From Planctomycetia bacterium (GTDB taxonomy: Bacteria > Planctomycetota > UBA8108 > SXIK01): a stretch of DNA of 64,000 nucleotides. Made by a program: the position numbers and the translations under genes. Position 1 is the first letter of the stretch. Each line of letters opens with the position of its first letter. The stretch lies in the NCBI GenBank assembly GCA_005772855.1, contig SXIK01000010.1, positions 1-64,000 on the forward strand, in the 5' to 3' direction. This document shows, one piece after another, positions 42,990-51,647 of this stretch. The notes under the pieces are model-generated. The model worked only from the letters and a program-made list of their open reading frames with translations, searched no databases and was not told the origin of the DNA.

Positions 42990-44186
42990 TCAGCCAGTCC
43001 GAGTCAGCGTCAAGACCTTCAAGTAACGTCCCTCCGGGAACTCGGGCTTGAGAACGTGATCGGGCGGCTCACCATCTGAGCTTGCCAGGTGCAACTGCAC
43101 CCCAACACGCCGTCCCCCCTGCAGCACCGCCTCACGAAAGCGAGTCTCCGAAACCGCTCCCGAGCAGGAGCACGTGACGAGCGTCCCGCCCTTCACGAGC
43201 GCACGAGCGGCAAGTGAGTTCAGATCTTCGTAACGCTTGAGGCCAGAGTGCACCTCATCTCGACCCGAGGCAAACTTGGGCGGGTCGAGAATGATCAAGT
43301 CAAAGTTCTGCCCTCTGGAATTGGCTGCTCGCAGGAAGTCGAAGAGATCTGCGTGGATGAAATTGGCGGAGAGCTGGTTCAGTTGGGCATTCTCCTTCGC
43401 CACGACGACCGCTTTCTCGTCCAGATCAACGGCCGTCACTTCCGCCGCTCCACCCAGGGCCGCATTCAGCGCAAACCCACCGGTGTAGGTGCAGCCGTCC
43501 AGAACCCGCTTCCCCTCGGCGAGCCCCCGAACCCTCTTGCGGTGCTCCCTCTGGTCGCAAAAGAAACCCGTCTTGTGTCCATGACGCAGATCGACTTGAA
43601 AGCGCAGTCCATTCTCGTGAACGATCGTCCTCAACTTCGCGTCCCCGAGCTTCTCGGCCACGAAGTCCCGAACGTGAAATCCCTCATGCGCTTCGGCAGC
43701 TCGGTCGGCCTTGACGAGCACGGTGGCACCTCCAAATCGGCGAGAGAGCGCTGGAAGTAGCCACTTGAGCATTCGATACCAACCCGCGCTGTGGAGCTGG
43801 ACCACGAGAAAACCAGCGAACCGATCGACAATGAGCCCCGAGAGGCCATCACCTTCAGAGTTCACAACTCTGTAGGCGTCGGTGACCCGATCGAGCACGA
43901 GCTCTTCTCGCCGAAATCGCACGGCACGCTCGAGTGCCGCGTCGAAGAAGTGGTCGTCCAGAGGCTGCCCGGGGTCCTCGGTGAGGAGCCGCACAGCAAT
44001 CTGGGACTTCCTGTTGTAGATCCCCCGGCCCGCAAAGCGCCCTTCACGGTCAAACACCTCCACCAAGCTACCGGGGGCGTGGTCCGCCGGGCGGCACATC
44101 TTACGGTAAATCCAGGGGTGCTTCGAATTCCGGCGCACGGAAAGGTCCACGCGTGGGAGTTGAAGAATGGAAGGCCCGAACGGCAT
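42990..44186 (-). CDS. 23S rRNA cytosine methyltransferase, RlmI-like (paralogue 3, with PUA domain)
   Basis: The protein has 398 residues, the standard RlmI length. The PUA domain is intact (VRRNSKHPWIYRKM, GRGIYNRKSQIAVRLLT), then AYRVVNSEGDGLSGLIVDRF, HGHKTGFFCDQREHRKRV, SAM motif I VLDGCTYTGGFALNAALGG, AVDLDEKA, and motif IV LIILDPPKFA with CSCSGAVSE after it. This is the most canonical of the three homologues in the window and probably makes 5-methylcytosine in 23S rRNA. It is convergent with the small basic protein gene (stop codons 13 bases apart). Confidence 0.88.
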   Translation of the reverse strand: MPFGPSILQLPRVDLSVRRNSKHPWIYRKMCRPADHAPGSLVEVFDREGRFAGRGIYNRKSQIAVRLLTEDPGQPLDDHFFDAALERAVRFRREELVLDRVTDAYRVVNSEGDGLSGLIVDRFAGFLVVQLHSAGWYRMLKWLLPALSRRFGGATVLVKADRAAEAHEGFHVRDFVAEKLGDAKLRTIVHENGLRFQVDLRHGHKTGFFCDQREHRKRVRGLAEGKRVLDGCTYTGGFALNAALGGAAEVTAVDLDEKAVVVAKENAQLNQLSANFIHADLFDFLRAANSRGQNFDLIILDPPKFASGRDEVHSGLKRYEDLNSLAARALVKGGTLVTCSCSGAVSETRFREAVLQGGRRVGVQLHLASSDGEPPDHVLKPEFPEGRYLKVLTLTRTG

Positions 44187-44319
44187 TTGGCGGATTATAC
44201 GCGGCCGCGCCCCCTGGACCTCCCGTACACCGCAAAGACGTTCCGAAAATCTCCGGGATCACTCTCAAGGACCCCAACTGATCGACCGATAACAGAAGTG
44301 GAGGAGCTCTGAAAAAGCC

Positions 44320-45312
44320 ATGACTCGATCACGGATCACCCGAAGGGCGAGGTCAGGCCCGATGACCTGGGCTGTCAGTTTATTTCTAGCAGCCCTTGAG
44401 GCTGAAGATCGCCCCGCGGGCCCTGGCCTCCAGGAGGTAGATCGGCTAGAGGTGCTCGCAGCCCAAGTCGCGCTCGAGGGCGCGGGATTCTCGGCAGGAC
44501 TCCTTGACGGAATCCTTGGCCAGAAGACAGAAACGGCACTCCGGGGGTTTCAACAGGCCGCTCACCTGAACGTGACGGGAACAATGGACGACGTCACGAT
44601 GGCGGCTCTGAAGGTCTCCCCGGAATCTTGCACAACCACCTACACGGTCACAAGGGCTGACGAGCTTCAAGTCAGCTATTGCCCGCCCGATTGGATCGAG
44701 AAAAGCCAACGCGAACGGCTTCTCTACCCATCGTTTGTCAACATGCTGGCGGAAAAGTTCCACACGTCGGAGCGCTGCCTCACCTGGCTCAATTCTGCGA
44801 AGGACTTGAGTCTCCTCAAGGCGGGCGATTCCCTGGTGGTGCCGGTGCCCCGCGACCGAGGGCCCGTGAAATCGCCTGCGGCTCTCGAGATCGACCTCGA
44901 GCGGAAAATAGTCTTCTTGCTCGACAAGGACTCGCGCGTTCAAGGACTCCTGCACTGCAGCGTCGCACGAGACATCTCCATTGTCCAGCGAGGCGAAGCC
45001 AGGGTCGTCACCATTGTTGAAGAACCAGGCTACACCTTCGATCCGCAGAAATGGCCCGAGGTGAAGACCGTGGACCGCAAGCTCAGTATCCCCGCAGGCC
45101 CGCGTTCACCCGTGGGACTGCGCTGGATTGGGCTCGACACCCCTGGCGTGGGCATCCATGGAACGCCGGAACCAGAAAACATCGGCAAGACTGGATCGCA
45201 CGGCTGCTTCCGCCTGACGAACTGGGACGCCGTCTATCTTGCCTCGGCCGTCAAGGTCGGGACCATGGTCCGCATCATCGACACCTCAAAGTTGGGACAG
45301 CCACCCTATTGA
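44320..45312 (+). CDS. L,D-transpeptidase with peptidoglycan-binding domain
   Basis: The protein has 330 residues. After a signal-like segment (MTWAVSLFLAALEA) come a PG_binding_1-like domain (LDGILGQKTETALRGFQQAA), a LysM-like stretch (TVTRADELQVSYC, LLKAGDSLVVPVP) and a YkuD catalytic domain from about 185. The active site reads GVGIHGTPEPENIG and then SHGCFRLTNWD with the catalytic Cys. These enzymes make 3-3 cross-links in peptidoglycan or attach proteins to it. It is divergent from the RlmI-like gene at 42990 and convergent with metH. Confidence 0.9.
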   Translation: MTRSRITRRARSGPMTWAVSLFLAALEAEDRPAGPGLQEVDRLEVLAAQVALEGAGFSAGLLDGILGQKTETALRGFQQAAHLNVTGTMDDVTMAALKVSPESCTTTYTVTRADELQVSYCPPDWIEKSQRERLLYPSFVNMLAEKFHTSERCLTWLNSAKDLSLLKAGDSLVVPVPRDRGPVKSPAALEIDLERKIVFLLDKDSRVQGLLHCSVARDISIVQRGEARVVTIVEEPGYTFDPQKWPEVKTVDRKLSIPAGPRSPVGLRWIGLDTPGVGIHGTPEPENIGKTGSHGCFRLTNWDAVYLASAVKVGTMVRIIDTSKLGQPPY

Positions 45313-45370
45313 CTTGGCCACCCTTCTGATACGCGAAGCCGGAGACTGCTCCCTCACGGGTAGTTGCGCC

Positions 45371-48300
45371 TCAGACGTTGAAATACTTCGCCTGGGGATG
45401 ATGGACGATCAGGGCGCTCGTCGACTGCTCGGGCTCCAGCATGAACTCCTCGGAAAGCTGCACGCCAATGCGACCCGCTTCGAGGATCTCGAGAAGCGGC
45501 GCCTGATCCTCCAGCCGGGGACATGCGGGGTAACCGAAGGAGTACCTGGAACCACGATATCCCTGGCGAAATAGCCCCTGGATTTCGCGGGAGTCTTGGT
45601 CGCTGATTCCCAGCTCGCCCCGAATCTGCTTGTGGAGCATTTCGGCCATGGCCTCGGTACATTCAACGGAGAGGCCGTGAAGGTAGAGATAGTCGCGGTA
45701 ACGGTTGGCCTTGAACCACTCCCGCTCGGTCTCCGAAGCCTTCTGCCCCACCGTCACGACCGTGAATACGATCACGTCGCGCACCCCCGAGCTGACGGGG
45801 CGAAAGAAATCGGCAATGCAAAGCCGCTTCAGCTTTCGCTGCCGCGGAAAGGAAAAGCGGTGGAGGACAGCGCTGGTTCCCGGCTGATAGACGATCACAT
45901 CGTCCCCATCGCTCTGGCACTCGTAGTAACCGTAGACAGCCTTGGGCTGAATCAGTTGCTCCTCCCGACTCTTCCGGACCATATCGAGATAGAGAGGCCG
46001 GACCTCTCTCTCGAGAAACTTGTCGTGCTCATCCTTCGTCATACCCCTGGGCCGAAACTGCCACTGGAACTTGAAGAGCACTGTTTCGTTGATGTAAGGC
46101 AGGAGCGCCTCGAGCTTCACCTGCTCAACAACTCTCGAGCCCAGGAACGGAGCCTTCGGCACCGGCGCATCGTGGCGAATTTGGGAGCGATCGGGTGGCT
46201 CCGGGCCATCCTGCATCACCTCGAGCGATCGATCGAACCTGGCCGGCGGAGCGGTCTGGGCGGTCGCATCCCGCGGCGCGTCGTCTTCGGAAGCCTCCTC
46301 CACGCTGCCGTCGCCCCTCTTCTTGAACTTCGTCGGCCGGGCTGGCTCACCCCGGAGAATGGACTCCATGACGTTGAGTCCTTCAAAGGCGTCCTTCGCG
46401 TACTCGACCCGGTTGGCGGCAACGGCACGGCAATCGAGCTCAACATAACGCCTCGACAGCGCAGCGCCACCCAGGAGCACCGGCGTGCGCAGCCCCTGTC
46501 TGACCATCTCTTCCAGGTTTTCGCGCATGACGACCGTCGACTTGACGAGGAGCCCAGACATACCGATCGCGTGCGCATCGCGCTTTCGTGCCTCCTCGAT
46601 GATCAACGTGATGGGTACCTTGATCCCGAGGTTGTAGACCGTATAGCCGTTGTTCGTGAAGAGGATGTCGACCAAGTTCTTGCCAATGTCATGCACGTCA
46701 CCCTTGACGGTGGCCAGCACGATCTTGCCTTTCGAGTCGCCATCGACTTTCTCCATGAAGGGCTGCAAGTAGGCCACGGCGGCCTTCATGGTCTCCGCAG
46801 ACTGAAGCACGAATGGAAGCTGCATCTGGCCGGAGCCAAAGAGGTCACCGACGACCCTCATGCCTTCGAGGAGAACCTCGTTGATGATGGAGAGCGCGCT
46901 CCTCGTTTTGAGCGCGTCCGCCAGATCCGTCTCGAGGCCGACCTTGTCGCCATCGATGATCCTTTCCTTGAGCTTCTCCTCGATGTTTGCGGCCGGCGGC
47001 TTCTTCACCGCGCCGACCTCTTTCTTGTCGACAAAAAGCTTCACCAGCTCGATCAAGGGATCATAGCCCTCTCGTCGGCGGTCAAAGATCAAATCCTCGG
47101 CGACCTCACGCTCCCTGGGATCGAGCTTGAAGAGCGGCACGATCTTCGAGGCGTGGACGATGGCGGCGTCGAGCCCAGCTTCCCGGCAGTGGTGCAGAAA
47201 GACGCTGTTGAGGACAGTGCGGGCTGCCGGCTTGAGGCCAAAGCTCACATTGGAAAGCCCGACGGCAGTGAAAACGCCCGCAAGCTCCCGCTTGATGAGA
47301 CGAATACCCTCGATGGTCTCGAGAGCGTTGCGACGGTCCTCCTCCTGCCCCGTGCTGATGGGAAGCACGAGCGGATCGTAAAAAATATCATGCGGCCGCA
47401 TGCCGCAACGCCGCGTCGCAATGTCGAGCATGCGCTGGGCGATCGACAGCTTGCGCGCCGCCGTCTTCGCCATGCCGGCTTGCTTGTCCTCGTCGATCGT
47501 GCCGAGAATGACGGCGGCGCCAAACGACTTGATGAGCTTCAAGTACTCGACAAACTCCTCCTCGCCGTTTTCGAGGTTGATCGAATTGACGAGGGCTCGC
47601 CCGCCGATGAGCTTCAGGGTTGGCTCGAAGGTGCTCCACGAGTTGGAGTCTATACAAAGAGGCGCTGCGACCTGCGTGACCATCGCCTTGACAATCGGCG
47701 GCAGATCGACCCTGGAGTCCCGGCCGACCTGGTCAGCGCAGATGTCGACCAAGTGGCTCCCATCACGCGCCTGTTCCTTGCCCATGGCCACCATGGCGTC
47801 CATGTCGCCGGCAGCGAAGGCATCCTTGAACTTCTTCGAGCCCAACACGTTGGTCCGCTCCCCGATAATCAAGTAGGAAGCATCCTGGACGATGGGAACC
47901 GATGAATAGAGGCTCGAGAGGGACGGTGTAAACTGCGGCGAGCGGGACTTCGGCGCCCGCTTCCCGACAGCCTTCACAAGCTCGCGGATGTGATCCGGCG
48001 TCGTGCCGCAGCAGCCGCCGACTAGGCTCACGCCATCTTCCTCGATGAACCGAACGAGCCAGGAAGCAAGCTCCCGGGGCGTCAACGGGAAATGAGCTTT
48101 GCCGTCGACGAGCTGCGGCAGGCCTGCGTTCGGAACGACGCTCACACGTTTTGGCGAATTGCGCCCGAGGTAGGCGATGTGCTCGCTCATCTCCAGCGGC
48201 CCGCTCGCGCAGTTGAGCCCGAGCACCTGCACCCCGTCAAACGGCTCGATGGCTGTCACCACGGCACCGATATCGGTGCCGAGGAGCATCGTGCCCGTCG

Positions 48301-48883
48301 TCTCCATCGTCACCTGGCAAAAGATCGGCAAGCGGCGGCCTGCTTCGGCGAAGGCAAGATTCGCAGCATTGATCGCGCACTTCGTCTGAAGGATGTCCTG
48401 GCAGGTCTCGACAAGAATCACATCCACGCCGCCGTCGAGAAGGCCCCGCACCTGTTCTGCGTACGAGGCGAGAAGGGAGTCGTAGTCCGTGTGCCCCAGC
48501 GTGACAAGCTTCGTGCCAGGGCCGACAGATCCAAGCACGTACCGCGGTTCGCCCGTGCGGCGGGAATGTCGCTCGCAGGCCTCGCGTGCGATTTGTCCAG
48601 CCCGGGCGTTCAGCTCCCGGGCGCGAGCCTCTAGACCAAACTCGGCGAGGACAATATTGTTTCCGCCAAAGGTGTTCGTCTCCACCGCATGGCAGCCGGC
48701 TTCAAGGTAGGCCTCGTGAACCCCCCGGACGAAGTCGGGGCGAGTGGCATTGAGGATCTCCGAGCAGTTTTCTTGCCCGCCAAAGTCCTCCAGCGTCAGA
48801 TCGGCGCTCTGAATCTGGGTGCCCATGGCGCCATCAATAACGACGACACGTTCGGACATGAAATCGAGGATATGAGTTGGCAT
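45371..48883 (-). CDS. metH: Cobalamin-dependent methionine synthase
   Basis: The protein has about 1170 residues. All four MetH modules are present: the homocysteine domain (IDGAMGTQIQSADLT, GGCCGTTPDHIR with zinc Cys pair), the folate-binding barrel (LIIGERTNVLGSKKF, PLCIDSNSW), the B12 module (DVHDIGKNLVDILFTNN with the cobalt-binding His) and the reactivation domain (RGSRYSFGYPACP with the SAM-binding motif). It methylates homocysteine using methyltetrahydrofolate. The ATG at 48883 is preferred over a TTG at 48922. The organism must make or import B12; I see no B12 riboswitch upstream. Confidence 0.95.
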   Translation of the reverse strand: MPTHILDFMSERVVVIDGAMGTQIQSADLTLEDFGGQENCSEILNATRPDFVRGVHEAYLEAGCHAVETNTFGGNNIVLAEFGLEARARELNARAGQIAREACERHSRRTGEPRYVLGSVGPGTKLVTLGHTDYDSLLASYAEQVRGLLDGGVDVILVETCQDILQTKCAINAANLAFAEAGRRLPIFCQVTMETTGTMLLGTDIGAVVTAIEPFDGVQVLGLNCASGPLEMSEHIAYLGRNSPKRVSVVPNAGLPQLVDGKAHFPLTPRELASWLVRFIEEDGVSLVGGCCGTTPDHIRELVKAVGKRAPKSRSPQFTPSLSSLYSSVPIVQDASYLIIGERTNVLGSKKFKDAFAAGDMDAMVAMGKEQARDGSHLVDICADQVGRDSRVDLPPIVKAMVTQVAAPLCIDSNSWSTFEPTLKLIGGRALVNSINLENGEEEFVEYLKLIKSFGAAVILGTIDEDKQAGMAKTAARKLSIAQRMLDIATRRCGMRPHDIFYDPLVLPISTGQEEDRRNALETIEGIRLIKRELAGVFTAVGLSNVSFGLKPAARTVLNSVFLHHCREAGLDAAIVHASKIVPLFKLDPREREVAEDLIFDRRREGYDPLIELVKLFVDKKEVGAVKKPPAANIEEKLKERIIDGDKVGLETDLADALKTRSALSIINEVLLEGMRVVGDLFGSGQMQLPFVLQSAETMKAAVAYLQPFMEKVDGDSKGKIVLATVKGDVHDIGKNLVDILFTNNGYTVYNLGIKVPITLIIEEARKRDAHAIGMSGLLVKSTVVMRENLEEMVRQGLRTPVLLGGAALSRRYVELDCRAVAANRVEYAKDAFEGLNVMESILRGEPARPTKFKKRGDGSVEEASEDDAPRDATAQTAPPARFDRSLEVMQDGPEPPDRSQIRHDAPVPKAPFLGSRVVEQVKLEALLPYINETVLFKFQWQFRPRGMTKDEHDKFLEREVRPLYLDMVRKSREEQLIQPKAVYGYYECQSDGDDVIVYQPGTSAVLHRFSFPRQRKLKRLCIADFFRPVSSGVRDVIVFTVVTVGQKASETEREWFKANRYRDYLYLHGLSVECTEAMAEMLHKQIRGELGISDQDSREIQGLFRQGYRGSRYSFGYPACPRLEDQAPLLEILEAGRIGVQLSEEFMLEPEQSTSALIVHHPQAKYFNV

Positions 48884-48975
48884 GAACTTTGTTGAGCGAC
48901 CAGGGACCAGAAAAAGATCCAAAAGTATAGCATGGGAGCTGACGCGAACCTATGCCTGGCCCTGCCTCAACAAGC

Positions 48976-51525
48976 TCAGAGAGCCACTTCCGTCACCAGG
49001 GCAAGCTCGTGTGGGTGGACGAGCTTCGAGTGCGTCGGGTAAAGGCGCAGGATCGTCACGTCGGATCCAGCGACTCCCTTCGCAGGACCGCCCTGGAGTT
49101 GGAAGCGGAGCCGATAAAGGCCAGCACCAAGATCCTTGATGTGGCTCGCGGGGTGGTCGGCACCACTGGATTCTCGGCAAAGCAAGTCTCGAGGTGCGAT
49201 ACCGCCAAGGAAAACCTCGATCTCGACGCCGCGTTGACCGGTACGCGCAGCTCTTCGCACGTGGACGAGCGGCCAGCTGCTGCGCACGTTGTCCTTCCAC
49301 GCCGCGAGCTCGCGCGCCTGTCGAGCTTGCGATGCTCCGACGCGATTGCCGTTTTCGAAAGCTGGACGATAGAGCTGCCGGGCATACTCGAGCACCATGT
49401 GCGACGTGCTGAACCGCGGGACAAGATCCGCCATCGAGGTCTTCACCTTCCGGATCCACTCCAGTGGCATGCCACGCTGATCCCGGCGGTAGTAAAGAGG
49501 CAAGATCTCCTTTTCGAGCACACGGTAGAGCGCCTCGGAGTCCTCCCGGTCTTGCAGAGACTCGTCCGGGTAGTCGATTGGCTTCCCGAAGGCCCAGCCC
49601 GTGGCTGGGGCGTAGCCCTCACACCACCAGCCATCAAGGATGCTGCAATTCAAACCGCAATTCACCGGCACTTTCTGCCCACTCGTGCCGCTCGCTTCGA
49701 GAGGTCTGCGAGGATTGTTGAGCCACAGGTCGACGCCCTGAACCAGGTGTTGAGCCACGTGGATGTCGTAGTTCTCGACAAGCGCGATGCGACCTCGAAA
49801 CGCCTTCTGTCTCGAGATCGCAGCGACCTCCTCGAAGAGCTTCTTCCCCTGAGCGTCCTCCGGGTGCGGCTTCCCGCTGAAAATGATCTGGAGGGGCCTT
49901 GAGCTCGACTCGAAGAGCTTTCGAGCCCGCTGAAGGTCACGGAAGAGCAGGTTCGCCCGCTTGTAGAGCGCGAATCGTCGAGCGAAGCCAATCGTGAAAA
50001 TCTCTGGATCGAGAAGGTCTTTCACCACGGACGCGGCCTTGCCCGGGCTGAGGCCCGTGCGTTCAAGCCGAACGCGCTCCCGCTCTCGTACAAACTCCAC
50101 CATGCGGCGTTTCAAGCCCTGCTTGACCGACCAGAGATCTTTCTCCGGGAGCCTGGAGGCTCCCTTCCAGAACTTCGCGTCGTCGAGTCGGCGTTCCCAG
50201 TCGCTGCCGACGTGTTTCGCGAGAAGCTCGTGCATCTCGGGCGCTACCCACGTGCTGGTGTGAATGCCGTTCGTCACCGACGTGATGGGCGTCTCCTCGG
50301 CGCTGAAGCCCGGCCAGAGCTTCGACCACATCCTGCGCGAGACTTGCCCGTGCAGCGCGCTCACGCCGTTGCGAAATCTCGACAGTCGTAAAGCGAGCAC
50401 AGTCATGCTCAAGAAGGGCCGTCCGTCCTTGCCGTGGTCAAGCCCAAGCGCCAGGTACTCATCGACAGGAATTCCAGCCGCCTCCGCGTGCCGGGCCAGG
50501 TAACGGCGCGCAAGGGGAAGGTCGAAGACCTCATTTCCCTCTGGCACAGGTGTGTGTGTTGTGAAGACCGTGTCGGCGGCGATGAGCTCGAGCCCTTCTG
50601 CCACGCTGAGCTTGTGTTCTTTGCGAACCTCGCGGAGCCGCTCAAGCGTCAGGAACGCGACGTGGCCCTCGTTGAGGTGCCAGACCCCCGGACTACGGCC
50701 CGCGGCGCGGAGAGCTCGAACCCCGCCAATGCCCGCCACAATCTCTTGCCGCATGCGATCCTCACGGCTGCCGCCGTAAAGGCGGTACGTGATCTTCCGG
50801 TCCTCCGGACGATTCTCGCGAATGTCGGAGTCGAGCATGAGAATACGCGCACGCCCCACCTGGAGCTTCCAGAGTTTGAGGCTTACAACTCGATCGGGAA
50901 ACTCGACAGGGATGCGAATCTCCTTGCCAGGTCGGTCACAGAGGGCTTCGATCGGCAACCTGGAGAGATCGGCCCTTGGATAGACAACCCGCTGGTGGTC
51001 TTTCCCATCCAGCTCCTGGCGAAAATATCCGTTGTGGTAGAAGAGCCCAACCCCCACCAGCGGCACAGCCTCGTCGCTGGCCGACTTGGCATGGTCTCCC
51101 GCCAGAATCCCGAGCCCGCCCGCATAGACCGCGAGCGACTCGTGAACGCCGAATTCCATGGAAAAGTAGGCGACCGGACGATCGGCGGAGAGACCGGCCG
51201 GCGGACGGTGAGGCTCGGCGAGGCCAATCCATTCAAGGAAGACGGACTTCAGGAGCTTTCTGTATTCAGCATCGGCCTCGAGGGCACTCAGAACTTTGCC
51301 ATCCAGTGCAGCCACGAGGGTCCAGGGATTGCGGGGGCTGACGTTACTCCGGGTGCCAATGGCGCAGGCAGTGCGTCGCCAGAGTTCCACCGCGCCGTGG
51401 TTCCAGGTGGACCAGAGATTGGGAGCCATGGCCTTGAGCATGCCTTCAAGGTTGAGGGTAGCCTCGAGCATCATCTTCGATTTCTTGGACGGCTTTGCCG
51501 TCGTGGGTTTTCTTTTCAGTGTCAT
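48976..51525 (-). CDS. glgP: Alpha-glucan (glycogen) phosphorylase, GT35, short type
   Basis: The protein has 849 residues. A DUF3417-like N-terminal part (NLWSTWNHGAVELWRR) precedes the phosphorylase core: VAYFSMEFGVHESLAVYAGG, VWHLNEGHVAFLTLER, TSVTNGIHTSTWV, FARRFALYKRANLLF, and the PLP/phosphate region EASGTSGQKVPVNCGLN. It releases glucose 1-phosphate from alpha-1,4-glucan. It works against GlgC (35607) and next to the GH57 enzyme. It is followed by metH on the same strand after 92 bases, and a strong terminator upstream separates it from the cysteine-rich gene. Confidence 0.93.
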   Translation of the reverse strand: MTLKRKPTTAKPSKKSKMMLEATLNLEGMLKAMAPNLWSTWNHGAVELWRRTACAIGTRSNVSPRNPWTLVAALDGKVLSALEADAEYRKLLKSVFLEWIGLAEPHRPPAGLSADRPVAYFSMEFGVHESLAVYAGGLGILAGDHAKSASDEAVPLVGVGLFYHNGYFRQELDGKDHQRVVYPRADLSRLPIEALCDRPGKEIRIPVEFPDRVVSLKLWKLQVGRARILMLDSDIRENRPEDRKITYRLYGGSREDRMRQEIVAGIGGVRALRAAGRSPGVWHLNEGHVAFLTLERLREVRKEHKLSVAEGLELIAADTVFTTHTPVPEGNEVFDLPLARRYLARHAEAAGIPVDEYLALGLDHGKDGRPFLSMTVLALRLSRFRNGVSALHGQVSRRMWSKLWPGFSAEETPITSVTNGIHTSTWVAPEMHELLAKHVGSDWERRLDDAKFWKGASRLPEKDLWSVKQGLKRRMVEFVRERERVRLERTGLSPGKAASVVKDLLDPEIFTIGFARRFALYKRANLLFRDLQRARKLFESSSRPLQIIFSGKPHPEDAQGKKLFEEVAAISRQKAFRGRIALVENYDIHVAQHLVQGVDLWLNNPRRPLEASGTSGQKVPVNCGLNCSILDGWWCEGYAPATGWAFGKPIDYPDESLQDREDSEALYRVLEKEILPLYYRRDQRGMPLEWIRKVKTSMADLVPRFSTSHMVLEYARQLYRPAFENGNRVGASQARQARELAAWKDNVRSSWPLVHVRRAARTGQRGVEIEVFLGGIAPRDLLCRESSGADHPASHIKDLGAGLYRLRFQLQGGPAKGVAGSDVTILRLYPTHSKLVHPHELALVTEVAL

Positions 51526-51576
51526 GGGTAGCGGATGATATCGGCAAGTTCCCGGATTCCCTTTGGATCCAGGAAC

Positions 51577-51618
51577 AAAAAAACGTCGGGGACCAGCCTC
51601 GTTGCTGATCCCCGACGT
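51577..51618 (-). terminator. Rho-independent terminator of the cysteine-rich protein gene
   Basis: On the minus strand ACGTCGGGGA (plus 51609-51618) pairs perfectly with TCCCCGACGT (plus 51583-51592) and is followed by seven T residues. It lies 29 bases beyond the stop of the gene ending at 51648. Confidence 0.9.
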
Positions 51619-51647
51619 CTCATCGAGACAGACGTGCGAGTAAGTGC

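Noticed and set aside
45596-47905. 769-codon plus-strand open frame opposite metH
   Set aside because: Antisense shadow of a gene with all MetH motifs.
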